64,000 nt of DNA, from the NCBI RefSeq assembly GCF_022385335.1, contig NZ_CP092431.1:7750001-7814000 (forward strand), given 5' to 3'. This DNA is from Streptomyces deccanensis (GTDB taxonomy: Bacteria; Actinomycetota; Actinomycetes; Streptomycetales; Streptomycetaceae). Position numbers and translations under genes: made by a program. Positions within the stretch are counted from its first letter, which is position 1; each line of letters begins with the position of its first letter. Under the pieces are notes generated by a model. The model was given only the letters and a program-made list of their open reading frames with translations, searched no databases and had not been told where the DNA came from. Of this stretch, positions 34,385-43,016 are shown in pieces.

Positions 34385-37300
34385 TCAGGAGAAAGAGTGC
34401 GAGACCTCGGCGTAGCGCAGGAATTCGATGATGGCTCGACCGTACAAACGGTTCATCATCTCGCGTTCCTCCGGTGACCAAGCATCGTAGATGAGTTGAA
34501 TGACCTCTGCGAGGCCCGTCGTGTATTTGGTGCCCAAGGCGGCCTGATCGACCACGAATAGATCCATGTCGGTGTCGCCGCGTCGTGCCCGCCCGGCGAG
34601 TTGGATCAGCTCCACGAGCATCGAGCTGATCAACTCCATCTGAAGATCTTGATGCATGCTGGAGAACCGCGTGGGAGAGCGCAGGATTTTCACCAGGTGC
34701 TCACGGGCTGCGGTACGGGCGTGCTCGATCGCCTCGCACGGGTCGTCCCCGCTGAAGGAGCGCGCGGCACGTTGGCCGCATGCGTTGACGCTGCCATGCA
34801 TCCACGCGGGGTCCTCGATGCTGAGGACTGGCCGGACGCACAGGTAGACGTCGCTGATGGCCGAGCGGGTCTCGACCACGATGTTCAGGCCGCGGGCGAT
34901 CCGGGCCATGGGGGCAATGAGGATGTCGCCGAACTCGTGGAAGTCCTCCAGCTCCTCGGCGACGATCGCGCGCACGCCCTTGGGGAGGATGTTTCTGTAC
35001 TCCGCGAGATCTTCACGGCGCAGCAGCACGCATACGCGATGTGTCATCCCTTCCGCCTGCGCCATGCCGATGGCGAGGTAGAGCCCTTGCTTGTAGCCGT
35101 TGACCTGGAGGATGCAGCGGGCTCGGTCGGGGTCGTTGCGGGCCAGCCAGTCGAGACGCCCCCGAAGCTGTTGTTCGTAGATCGCCTGGCCCATTTCCCG
35201 TAGTGCCGAGAGCTTGTGCTCGTCGTAGAGGCCGGCGATCTGGATTCCCTCGCCGCCGGGCACCTCGCTGTTGGTGACGGGCAGTCTGTTGGCTCTGATG
35301 GACTCCTTGACGTCTGGCATCCACCAGGCCACGGGGGCATGGACGTGCTCTCCGGAGGCGTGGGGGAAGAACGCAGTGGCCGACAGGCCAAGGACGGGAC
35401 GTCGTACCCCGGCCGCCATCAGCGAGGTCAGACGGCCGAGTTCGCTGATGAACGTGTGAGGGTCACCGATGGTGGCGCTCTCGCGGAGCTCGGCTGTCGG
35501 CTTGCTGTCGTCACCGATTCCGGTCACCTGGTATCCGTGGATGTCGCGGCCCAGCATGCCGGTCGGGTACAGCTTGGAGACCGTGCTCCGGTAGGTCATG
35601 GCGAGGATGTCCCGGGCTGCGGCGCTGTCGTGGTCCTGGACCTTCTGTGCCTGTTCACGCAGGAGAGAAAGAGCCTGTCCCAGTTCCAGCAGGATGGCGC
35701 GCACGGTGATGAGGTTGACGAGACGGGCACGTACGGTGTCCTCGGTGACCGTCTCCTCAATGGACTCGTGCATGGCCTGCTTTATGGGAAGCAGGTTGTG
35801 CCGGCCGCGTGGAGAGACAAGGTCGTAGAGCTGGTCGGTAAGACGCTCCCAGTCGGCTCCCTCCGGCATCGGCAGCACCTCGACGGGCTGGTCTTCGTCC
35901 GAGTCTTTGCCGGGCATGAGCTGGTTGAGCAGGGTGAACAGCTCGTCGGGGATCGGCTCGTCGACGTCGTGGTCGTCGGGGAACAGGTAGTTGATGATCT
36001 CCCGGTCCCGGGACGTCGCGGTCCGCCATCCCCTGTTGTCGCGGTAGGCGTCGTCCTTGTCGTCTTGGGCTTTGCTGAGCGCGGGCGGGTTGAGGATCAA
36101 CTGTTTGGTCGCCAGCCACAGAAGCAGGTTCTCGGCGGTCAAGCGGGAGTGGCTGAGGGGGTTTGCGAGCAGTTCGCGCAGGTGTGGTGGGAGATTGCGT
36201 CTGTCGTCATCGACGATGTCCAGCAGGGACTTTTTCATCAGGGACGCGAGGACCGCTTCCTTGGCGCATCCCTTGATGGCACTTAGTTGGAGGGCGTCCA
36301 CCTCGTCCACGACGAGCAAGTGACACATGCGTGCCATTGCTTCGAACACGGACGCTCCTCGGGTCCCTCGGGGCGTGTTCTGGAAGGAGTCGTCGTCGAA
36401 GACGACGCCGGTGCGGAGAGTTCCTTCCACGAAGTTCATGTGGTTGGTGACGATGACGCTGGCGCGGGTCGCTTCGTAGAGAGGCCGGAACTTGTCGCAT
36501 ACCGGGATGAACGGACAGGCGTAGGTGCCACTTTCTCCGGGCTTGCTCAGCGTCAGGCAGTTCTCCTCGCCGGCCGGAAACGGGTCCTGGACTGTCATGT
36601 ACGCCTTCTGGGCGCACGCGTAGCCCACCTCGGCGAGATCTTCCAGGTTCTTGCCGTCCCACTGCTCGATGGGCGTGTCCTTCATGAGCGCCCCGTACTC
36701 CAAGGCACGTTCGTGGCGCTTGGCCGGCGACATCAGCGCAGCGCAAGTCTTGGGCTCAGAAAGCTCCTCCAATTCGTACAGCCAGTCGAGATCGCTGCCG
36801 ATGTCCCGCTTCATCTTCAAGGTGGCCTTGACGTCCGGGACGACAATCCCCAGGCGCAGGTCCCGCTTGGCCATCAGCGCGGCCAGCACCCGTACCAGGA
36901 CCGTCTTCCCGCTGCCGGTGGGCGCGTTGAGGATCTGGAAGCTGCCGTTCATCAGCTCAAGGGCCTTGACCTTGCCGCTGGGGCAACGGAGCTTCTTCAG
37001 GAACTTCTTCACGGTCCGGCGGATGTACTTGGTCCCGGACTTGCGTTCGGGACGGCTGAGGAGCTCAGCGACCTCCAGGATCTCTTTCTTGGTGAACGAG
37101 AGCTCGGGTGTCTCAGGAACGGTGACGACGCGGGGAAGGGCGTCGTGACCGGGCGCCTCGTCGAAGTCCGGGGCTGAGGGGAAGGTGAGGCCGACAGTGG
37201 CCCGGCCGAGATCCTTGCCGAGGTAGGCGACACGGGTCGTGTAGTGGCCCGGGCCGGCGAATGCCAGCGCGCGCGGGCGTTTGCCCATGGAGTAGTAGCC

Positions 37301-37696
37301 GCGAATGATGCTGCCGGCGTAGTCCAGTGGCGGCTCGGGCAGGTAGCAGAGCACATACCCGGTCGTGCCGTCGGAGGGCAGCTCAAACAGTCCGTCGGTC
37401 AGGTCCACGGAATGTTCGCTGTCGTCGCCCAGCATGGCCCGGAACGCAACGCGAACAGCGTCGGCCGACGTGTAGGAAGAGGGCAGCTTTTTCACGACGC
37501 GCGCGAAGACGCGGTATTCGTCTGCTGTGAGCTGCTCCCAATGCTTCAACGACCAGGGTTTGCGTTCGGCGAGCAGGGCCACGTGCCGGAAGGACGCGAT
37601 GGGTGTGCCGTCATCGCTGGTTGCCGGGAAGAGGTGGCTCGCCAGGGCGAACGCGGCGAGGAGGGCGTCCTGCTCGGGGGAGCGTCCGCTGCTCAC
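34385..37696 (-). CDS. PIWI-RE-associated DinG/XPD-type helicase
   Basis: 1103 residues. An N-terminal region of about 200 residues is specific to the system. Walker A is APTGSGKT (about 258-265), the DEAH-box equivalent is VVDEVDAL (about 464), and motif VI is QLAGRARRG. Between motifs I and II four Cys (about 361, 380, 394, 400; CPFIPVC) could bind an Fe-S cluster, as in XPD/DinG helicases, which unwind R-loops and forked DNA. The ATG overlaps the nuclease stop (ATGA). Confidence 0.87.
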   Translation of the reverse strand: MSSGRSPEQDALLAAFALASHLFPATSDDGTPIASFRHVALLAERKPWSLKHWEQLTADEYRVFARVVKKLPSSYTSADAVRVAFRAMLGDDSEHSVDLTDGLFELPSDGTTGYVLCYLPEPPLDYAGSIIRGYYSMGKRPRALAFAGPGHYTTRVAYLGKDLGRATVGLTFPSAPDFDEAPGHDALPRVVTVPETPELSFTKKEILEVAELLSRPERKSGTKYIRRTVKKFLKKLRCPSGKVKALELMNGSFQILNAPTGSGKTVLVRVLAALMAKRDLRLGIVVPDVKATLKMKRDIGSDLDWLYELEELSEPKTCAALMSPAKRHERALEYGALMKDTPIEQWDGKNLEDLAEVGYACAQKAYMTVQDPFPAGEENCLTLSKPGESGTYACPFIPVCDKFRPLYEATRASVIVTNHMNFVEGTLRTGVVFDDDSFQNTPRGTRGASVFEAMARMCHLLVVDEVDALQLSAIKGCAKEAVLASLMKKSLLDIVDDDRRNLPPHLRELLANPLSHSRLTAENLLLWLATKQLILNPPALSKAQDDKDDAYRDNRGWRTATSRDREIINYLFPDDHDVDEPIPDELFTLLNQLMPGKDSDEDQPVEVLPMPEGADWERLTDQLYDLVSPRGRHNLLPIKQAMHESIEETVTEDTVRARLVNLITVRAILLELGQALSLLREQAQKVQDHDSAAARDILAMTYRSTVSKLYPTGMLGRDIHGYQVTGIGDDSKPTAELRESATIGDPHTFISELGRLTSLMAAGVRRPVLGLSATAFFPHASGEHVHAPVAWWMPDVKESIRANRLPVTNSEVPGGEGIQIAGLYDEHKLSALREMGQAIYEQQLRGRLDWLARNDPDRARCILQVNGYKQGLYLAIGMAQAEGMTHRVCVLLRREDLAEYRNILPKGVRAIVAEELEDFHEFGDILIAPMARIARGLNIVVETRSAISDVYLCVRPVLSIEDPAWMHGSVNACGQRAARSFSGDDPCEAIEHARTAAREHLVKILRSPTRFSSMHQDLQMELISSMLVELIQLAGRARRGDTDMDLFVVDQAALGTKYTTGLAEVIQLIYDAWSPEEREMMNRLYGRAIIEFLRYAEVSHSFS

Positions 37697-38940
37697 ATGT
37701 ACTCCTTCAGGCGGTTGGTGAACAGGGCCAGGAAGTCGGACGCGGCCATGGCCGTCATGTCAATTCGTTCACGGTGAATGACGGATGTGAGGTAGTCGAC
37801 CTGCTGGCGGCGGTGGTCGGGCACTACGAGCCAGGTGGCTCCGCCCTTGTCGCCGCGGTCCTCGATGAGCTTCTTGGCCAGGGATCCGGACCAGGTGTAG
37901 TCCTTGACGTCGATGGAGAAGACGACGGTGCCACCGTCTTCGACCTCGATGTCGACGCGGTCGTTGTCGGGCCAGACCTTGACCGTCAACCGGGTCCCTG
38001 CAGCGGCTTCTTTGAGGACATCGGCAAGCCTGAGTTCCGGGAGGCCGGGGATGCAGGTGCTGCGCCAGACACGTCGCACCAGCGCACGGTATCCCTCAGC
38101 AGGCCGGGCCCTTGGGGTTTCACGCGAGGCTCCCGTATAAAGCGGCATCTCGGCTTTGCTGGGGATGTAGATGCGGTCCTCGGCATGGAGGACAGGGACC
38201 TGGTCGCGGGTGGCAGTGAAGCTGAAGCGGGCTCCGGTGTCTTGGTGCCAGGGGTAGAGGCACCTGACGGCGTAGGTCCTGCCGTCGCCGTGCGGAATCA
38301 CCTGCATGGGATAGGCGCAGGCGGGACATCCGAACCACCACTGCCGCTTGTAGAGGCAGTAAGAGGGGATGTCCTGATAGAAGACCTGAGCCACGGCAGG
38401 AGGGAATCCGAGTTCCTCCAACTGTTCCTTGTCGCAGACTGGGTATTCGATGATGTTCCGGCGGTGCCGCTCGTAGAGGCCGCCCTTAATGGCTTTGAAT
38501 ACTTGCTCCTGGCCGAACTCACTCTCGAGCTCGAAGTGAGTGAACCTCTCCCCGCGTCGCTGCTTCTTGTCGGCGATCTTGAAGATCTCCGCGGCTTCCC
38601 AGAGCAGGTCGCAGCCCTCCTGAGTGGACACGCCCACACTGTCGAGGAAGCGGAGGTTACGCAGGGGGCCGGTGAGTGCCTCTTCGGGGAAGATACCGAC
38701 GAGGCTCCCGGCCAGGTCCCCGGAAAGACGATCGAGAAGGTCCCGGAAGGTGACGCGGTGGCCGGGGCCGACCGTCGCCATGATCACTCCCTGGGCCTCC
38801 ATCAGTTTCTCGACGCGCTGCCCGGAGGAGAGACCGTCGTTGTAGCGGGCCTCCTCGCACAGTACAAACGCGCTGGCGGCCCGCAGGACTGTCTCGTCGA
38901 ACTGCCACTGATCAGTGTGTGCTTCGCCGTGCTCGGACAT
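37693..38940 (-). CDS. PIWI-RE-associated PD-(D/E)XK nuclease with zinc ribbon
   Basis: 415 residues. The N-terminal helical domain (about 1-190) is followed by a Cys-rich ribbon (CPAC at 205-208, a further Cys near 227). The C-terminal restriction-endonuclease fold has VDIEVEDG and FSIDVKDY, giving Asp330, Asp344 and Lys346 as the likely catalytic residues. It would cleave DNA for the PIWI-RE system. Its stop overlaps the helicase start. It lies 9 nt downstream of the regulator, so all four genes form one transcript. Confidence 0.85.
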   Translation of the reverse strand: MSEHGEAHTDQWQFDETVLRAASAFVLCEEARYNDGLSSGQRVEKLMEAQGVIMATVGPGHRVTFRDLLDRLSGDLAGSLVGIFPEEALTGPLRNLRFLDSVGVSTQEGCDLLWEAAEIFKIADKKQRRGERFTHFELESEFGQEQVFKAIKGGLYERHRRNIIEYPVCDKEQLEELGFPPAVAQVFYQDIPSYCLYKRQWWFGCPACAYPMQVIPHGDGRTYAVRCLYPWHQDTGARFSFTATRDQVPVLHAEDRIYIPSKAEMPLYTGASRETPRARPAEGYRALVRRVWRSTCIPGLPELRLADVLKEAAAGTRLTVKVWPDNDRVDIEVEDGGTVVFSIDVKDYTWSGSLAKKLIEDRGDKGGATWLVVPDHRRQQVDYLTSVIHRERIDMTAMAASDFLALFTNRLKEYM

Positions 38941-38949
38941 GCGGGCAGC

Positions 38950-40221
38950 CTACGAGCCACCACTGACAGTCGGGGTCCGGTACTGCGGCGGGATGAGGTC
39001 TTCGAGGCCGTCGGTGGGAACCGTCGGATACAGCTCGCGGTACTGGGAGAGGTAGTCGGCGATGTGTCTCCAGCCGGAGGCTGAGGGATACCAGGCGTGC
39101 CGCCCCCAGGTTGCTCCCTCGGGGAGTCTGTGTTCGAGGTAGCCCCGAGAGGGTGCCTCCTGGCCAGGACCGGTTTTGACCGTCAAGTGCAGGCGAGCCC
39201 GGCCGACCAGGTCGTAATCGCCGCCGTGCTGACTGGCATAGGCAACGCGCACCAGCGTGCGCCACAACCACACCGACATCATCGGGGCGAGAGTGCTTTG
39301 GCTACGGGAAACGCCGAGGCCGGCGCGGGCAACCGCTCTGCCCCGCTTGGTCATCTCGACCCGACTCCGCTTGACCCGCCCGGCTCCGGGGATCGTGACG
39401 GTGTCGTGGTGCACGGTGATCAGGCCGCGCCGATTCAGCGCCGCAATGGACGGGCCGGTGCCGGGGTCATGGACCCCGTGGTCGCGGAGACGTTCCTGAA
39501 GACGGCTGTAGCCGGTGATCTCCGGCGGGGCGTAGAGGGCGAGCGTCATCTTCCGCCACTCGGCAGCGGGGCGACGCTGACCGCTGTGCGCGTGGCGCTT
39601 GCGCTCTGCCCGCTGTTCTTCTGTGTCTTGGAGGAAGCAGGCTTCCAGGTAGATCCGCTGGCGGTCATTGAGACCGTTCCACGTTTCCATGAGGGCGGAG
39701 CGTTCCGGGCGGGGGCCCGGCTTCGGCAGTACCGGGGCGGGCTCGTCAGGCCGGGTTCTGCGCCATGCATCAACGACCACGTGCTCGGGGAGCTTGTACA
39801 CCAAGGCGAGGGCCTTGGCCAGGCGGCCGGCTTGCTCGGGCGTGGAGCAGGCTACGCCGCGTACCGGCAGGCCGCGTTCAAGGCGGAGCAGCTTGGTTCC
39901 GTCGAAGCTGATGCCACGCATGACCTTCTTGTTGGACACGGCCTGCGCCGCGTGGTCAGCACTGCTGAACCCGGCTTCCCGTCGAAGATCGCGGAGAGTC
40001 GTACTTCCCCTGGGACGGCTCGTGAGGTAGTGAACATCGACCTTGAAGAAGCTCATCAGAGCGGGCAGCTGGCGGGCTTCCGGCTTGCGCTGACCGCTCT
40101 CCCAGTAGGCGACAGTCCGCTGAGTGACGCCTACAGCGTCGGCGAGCGCGCGACGGCTCACTCCCCCAAGTTCCCGTAGCTGCCGAAGAACCTCAGGCTT
40201 GAACGACTCTTCTCGTCCCAT
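38950..40221 (-). CDS. XRE-family regulator of the PIWI-RE operon
   Basis: About 423 residues from ATG 40221 with GGAG 5 nt upstream; upstream codons to 40371 belong to the promoter. Two HTH-like units are present: LRQLRELGGVSRRALADAVG near the start, and LRDLRREAGFSSADHAAQAV about 70 residues on. The C-terminal half is unique, probably winged-helix (YSRLQERLRDHGVHDPGTGP). It is the first gene of the operon, and a perfect palindrome overlaps its promoter, so autorepression is likely. Confidence 0.82.
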   Translation of the reverse strand: MGREESFKPEVLRQLRELGGVSRRALADAVGVTQRTVAYWESGQRKPEARQLPALMSFFKVDVHYLTSRPRGSTTLRDLRREAGFSSADHAAQAVSNKKVMRGISFDGTKLLRLERGLPVRGVACSTPEQAGRLAKALALVYKLPEHVVVDAWRRTRPDEPAPVLPKPGPRPERSALMETWNGLNDRQRIYLEACFLQDTEEQRAERKRHAHSGQRRPAAEWRKMTLALYAPPEITGYSRLQERLRDHGVHDPGTGPSIAALNRRGLITVHHDTVTIPGAGRVKRSRVEMTKRGRAVARAGLGVSRSQSTLAPMMSVWLWRTLVRVAYASQHGGDYDLVGRARLHLTVKTGPGQEAPSRGYLEHRLPEGATWGRHAWYPSASGWRHIADYLSQYRELYPTVPTDGLEDLIPPQYRTPTVSGGS

Positions 40222-40623
40222 GCTGCTCCAGGGAATCGTATGGAACAGTTCCATGCAACCAACCAGAACCAGATTTAGCACAAAGTGTTCGAGGAACGCA
40301 GGGTTCGGAGTGCCCAAGTCGGAGATTGGTGAACCTGGTGAGTACGGTTCAGCTTGAGGGGCGATCATCACGCGGCGTGTGGAGGGGCATTGCGGTAGCG
40401 GATGGTATGAACCCGCAGGTGCTCGCGCTGCTCCGTGACGTCAAGTGAGGCTTGTGTGGCGGATACTCGCGACCGCAGGTCCGCGCTCCGTCGGCCAGAT
40501 ATCTGTAGCTGGGGAGTCGTACGCGAATCCGCACGTGCCAGGTTGTTTCGAACGCCTGCGGACGCGCACGTGTGATCCCTACGGTGAGGAGACAACAGTT
40601 TCAGATCGTTCGTGGGGAGTGCA
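40222..40623. other. Divergent region between PIWI-RE operon and STAND gene
   Basis: About 400 bp. It carries the PIWI-RE promoter and operator. No further gene is visible. A rightward promoter for the STAND gene must also lie here, but no clear hexamer pair was found. Confidence 0.4.
40235..40262 (-). promoter_or_regulatory. PIWI-RE promoter with palindromic operator
   Basis: Reading leftwards: TTGGTT (40262-40257), a 16-nt spacer holding the perfect palindrome TGGAACTGTTCCA (40253-40241), then TACGAT (40240-40235). The ATG at 40221 follows 13 nt later with GGAG between. A protein bound to the palindrome would block RNA polymerase. Confidence 0.65.
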
Positions 40624-42981
40624 GTGGACCCGGAGATCGTCGCTCTCGGGAGCATCGTGATCAGCAGCCTGGTGGGGAACGCCGTGCAGGACGCCTGGAC
40701 CTGGGGCAAGGGCCGGTTGGTGGCGCTGTTCGCCCGTGACGGAGCCGACGAGACGGCGGTTGACGACGAACTGGAGCAAGCTCGTCGCCAGACGCTGGAG
40801 GCGCGGGAGGCCGGCGACGAGGACACGGTGGACGAGATCACGGGCGAGTTGTCGAGTCGGGTGCTGGAAGTGTTCGCCGAACGTCCGGACGCCGTGCGGG
40901 AGGCGCGCGAGCTTGTCGGAGAGGCTCTGACGAGGGCGACGCCCGCCGAGGCGTCCTCGGCTCTTCTCCACTACGTCAACCACACCGCACTGTTCAGGGA
41001 GATGGACAGTCACTGGCGCGTGTGCCGTGCGTCCGGGACCGTGACGTCTGTGTTTCTCAGCGGTGTACGAGGGGTGGGGAAGCGCAGTACGGCGCGACAG
41101 TGGATCCACTCGCACCGGGACGTCCTCGTCGGGGCGTTCCTCCAGGCCGACCTTGGGCTGCGGGATGGGCGGATGGTCGACCCGGCGGTGGTGCTGGAGC
41201 GCTGGCTGGACGAGCTCGACGTGCCGAGGGACGAGCGTCCGGCCGACGTCCCGGGCAAGGCGCGGCGGGTGCGTCACGAACTGCGTGAGCGGTCGGTGGT
41301 CTTCCTGCTGGAGAATGTCACGACGACCCGTCAGGTGCGTGAGCTGCTGACCGACCAGCCGTACGGCGTCGTCCTCATGACGGGGCAGGAGGCACCGCAC
41401 GACCTGACGGCCTTCCTGGAGTTCCTTCTGCTCCCGGTTCCGGCGCTGCGGGACGAGCACGCTCTGGAACTGCTGGTCAAGGTGAGCTGTACCACCGAGG
41501 ATCCGGCCAAGCTCGAACCGATCGTCCGGCACCTGGGCGGCCTGCCGCTGGCGCTGCGGCTGATCGCCGGACATCTAAAGGCGCCCGTCCCCGGCGTTGT
41601 GGAGGACATCGGTGCCCGGCTCGCCGACCGCGCCGCACGACAGGAGTTGCTCGACGTGGACGATCCGAATCCCCTGCCGGAAGCGCTCGAACTGGCCTAC
41701 GGGCGCATGGCCGTGCGGACGGCGCAGCTCTATCGCCGCCTGGGGTTGCTGATGTGTGAGGATTTCCAGCTAGACACTGTGTTCGCGCTCGTACCGGACT
41801 GGGAGCCGTCGGAGGTACGTGCCGCGCTGAGCGCCCTGATTTCGGGCAGTCTGGTCGAGCGCCGCGGTCTCGACACCTACCGGATGCACATCCTCGTCCA
41901 CGATCACGCGTCGACCGTCGCGGAGCGCGACGAGACGGAAAGCGAACGCACGGCGGTGCGGCGGCGGAGCGCCCATCATTTCCTGCGGATCACTGAGCGG
42001 GGTGAGCAGACGCTGTCGACGCGCTGGCTCTACAACCCCATGAACGCCTTCCCGGCGGACACGGCAGCCGACGAGCGCCAGCAGAGCGAGGCTCTGCGCG
42101 AGCTGGCTCGACGCGAGGCCGGCATCTTCGCCGCCGTGCGGTCGGCCGCCAAGGCGGAGCTTCATCTGGAGGCGTGGCGCCTGAGCCAGGCCATCCGGAC
42201 CTTCTGCCTCCGTACCGGGCGCCACACCCAGTGGATCGAGGCGGCCGAGATCGGTCTGGCCTCGGCGCTGGAGACCGGTGACACTATGGCGGTGGCCCGT
42301 GCGTCCTACGAGGTGGGCTTCGCCCACCTCGAACGCTGGAACGTGGAGGAGGGCGATCCGCGGCTGGCCCGGGAGTACTTCGAACAGGCTTTGAGCCTGG
42401 TGAACCCTGGTGTGCCTGGCCGGAGCGAGGGCGAACGTCGCACAGAGTCCAGCGTCCTGGAAGGACTGGGACTGTTCGAACGCAAGCTCAAGCGCCCCGA
42501 GCACGCGATCGATCTGTTCAGCCGTGCCCAAGCCGCGCTGGAGGGGATCGACCATCCCCGTGGCAAGGCTCTCCTCGCTCTGCACCTGGGCGGTACGTAC
42601 ACGGCGCTCGAGCGTTACGACGCCGCAGAAGGTGAACTTCTGCGCGCGGTCGAGGAGTTCGAGGGCCTTCCGGACGGACCGGACCGCTTCAACATGGCCA
42701 AGGCCCGGCTGCGTCTCGCCGAGAACCGCCGTGCCTGCGGGCGATTGCGCGAAGCCGTCGAGGCACTGGACCTGGCGGTGGACGGCATGACCGGCGTGGG
42801 CTCGGCCTACTACGCCGCGCAGGCTCTTCTGCTGCGCGGAGACGTCCGCACGCAGTTGGGAGAGAGGGAGGCCGCCGTCGAAGACTGGACCTCCGCCCGC
42901 GCGCTCTACGCGGAGGAACACAGCATTCACGAGGATGACGCACGGCACCGCCTGGAGCGGGAGGGCGGCGAGCAGGAGTAG
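40624..42981 (+). CDS. STAND-type (NB-ARC) ATPase with TPR C-terminus
   Basis: 785 residues from GTG 40624 with GGGGAG 6 nt upstream (GTG 40612 is also open). The N-terminal 130 residues contain a hydrophobic segment (IVALGSIVISSLVGNAVQ) and helices of unknown function, possibly the effector. Then comes a nucleotide-binding domain: degenerate P-loop GVRGVGKRST, kinase-2-like VVFLLENV, and GGLPLALRLIAGHL. A long TPR array follows. STAND proteins with this plan act as sensors in regulation or phage defence. It is divergent from the PIWI-RE operon, which supports defence. Confidence 0.75.
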   Translation: MDPEIVALGSIVISSLVGNAVQDAWTWGKGRLVALFARDGADETAVDDELEQARRQTLEAREAGDEDTVDEITGELSSRVLEVFAERPDAVREARELVGEALTRATPAEASSALLHYVNHTALFREMDSHWRVCRASGTVTSVFLSGVRGVGKRSTARQWIHSHRDVLVGAFLQADLGLRDGRMVDPAVVLERWLDELDVPRDERPADVPGKARRVRHELRERSVVFLLENVTTTRQVRELLTDQPYGVVLMTGQEAPHDLTAFLEFLLLPVPALRDEHALELLVKVSCTTEDPAKLEPIVRHLGGLPLALRLIAGHLKAPVPGVVEDIGARLADRAARQELLDVDDPNPLPEALELAYGRMAVRTAQLYRRLGLLMCEDFQLDTVFALVPDWEPSEVRAALSALISGSLVERRGLDTYRMHILVHDHASTVAERDETESERTAVRRRSAHHFLRITERGEQTLSTRWLYNPMNAFPADTAADERQQSEALRELARREAGIFAAVRSAAKAELHLEAWRLSQAIRTFCLRTGRHTQWIEAAEIGLASALETGDTMAVARASYEVGFAHLERWNVEEGDPRLAREYFEQALSLVNPGVPGRSEGERRTESSVLEGLGLFERKLKRPEHAIDLFSRAQAALEGIDHPRGKALLALHLGGTYTALERYDAAEGELLRAVEEFEGLPDGPDRFNMAKARLRLAENRRACGRLREAVEALDLAVDGMTGVGSAYYAAQALLLRGDVRTQLGEREAAVEDWTSARALYAEEHSIHEDDARHRLEREGGEQE

Positions 42982-43016
42982 GGGCCGGCGGTGCACAGGC
43001 CGCCACCGACGTGGGC

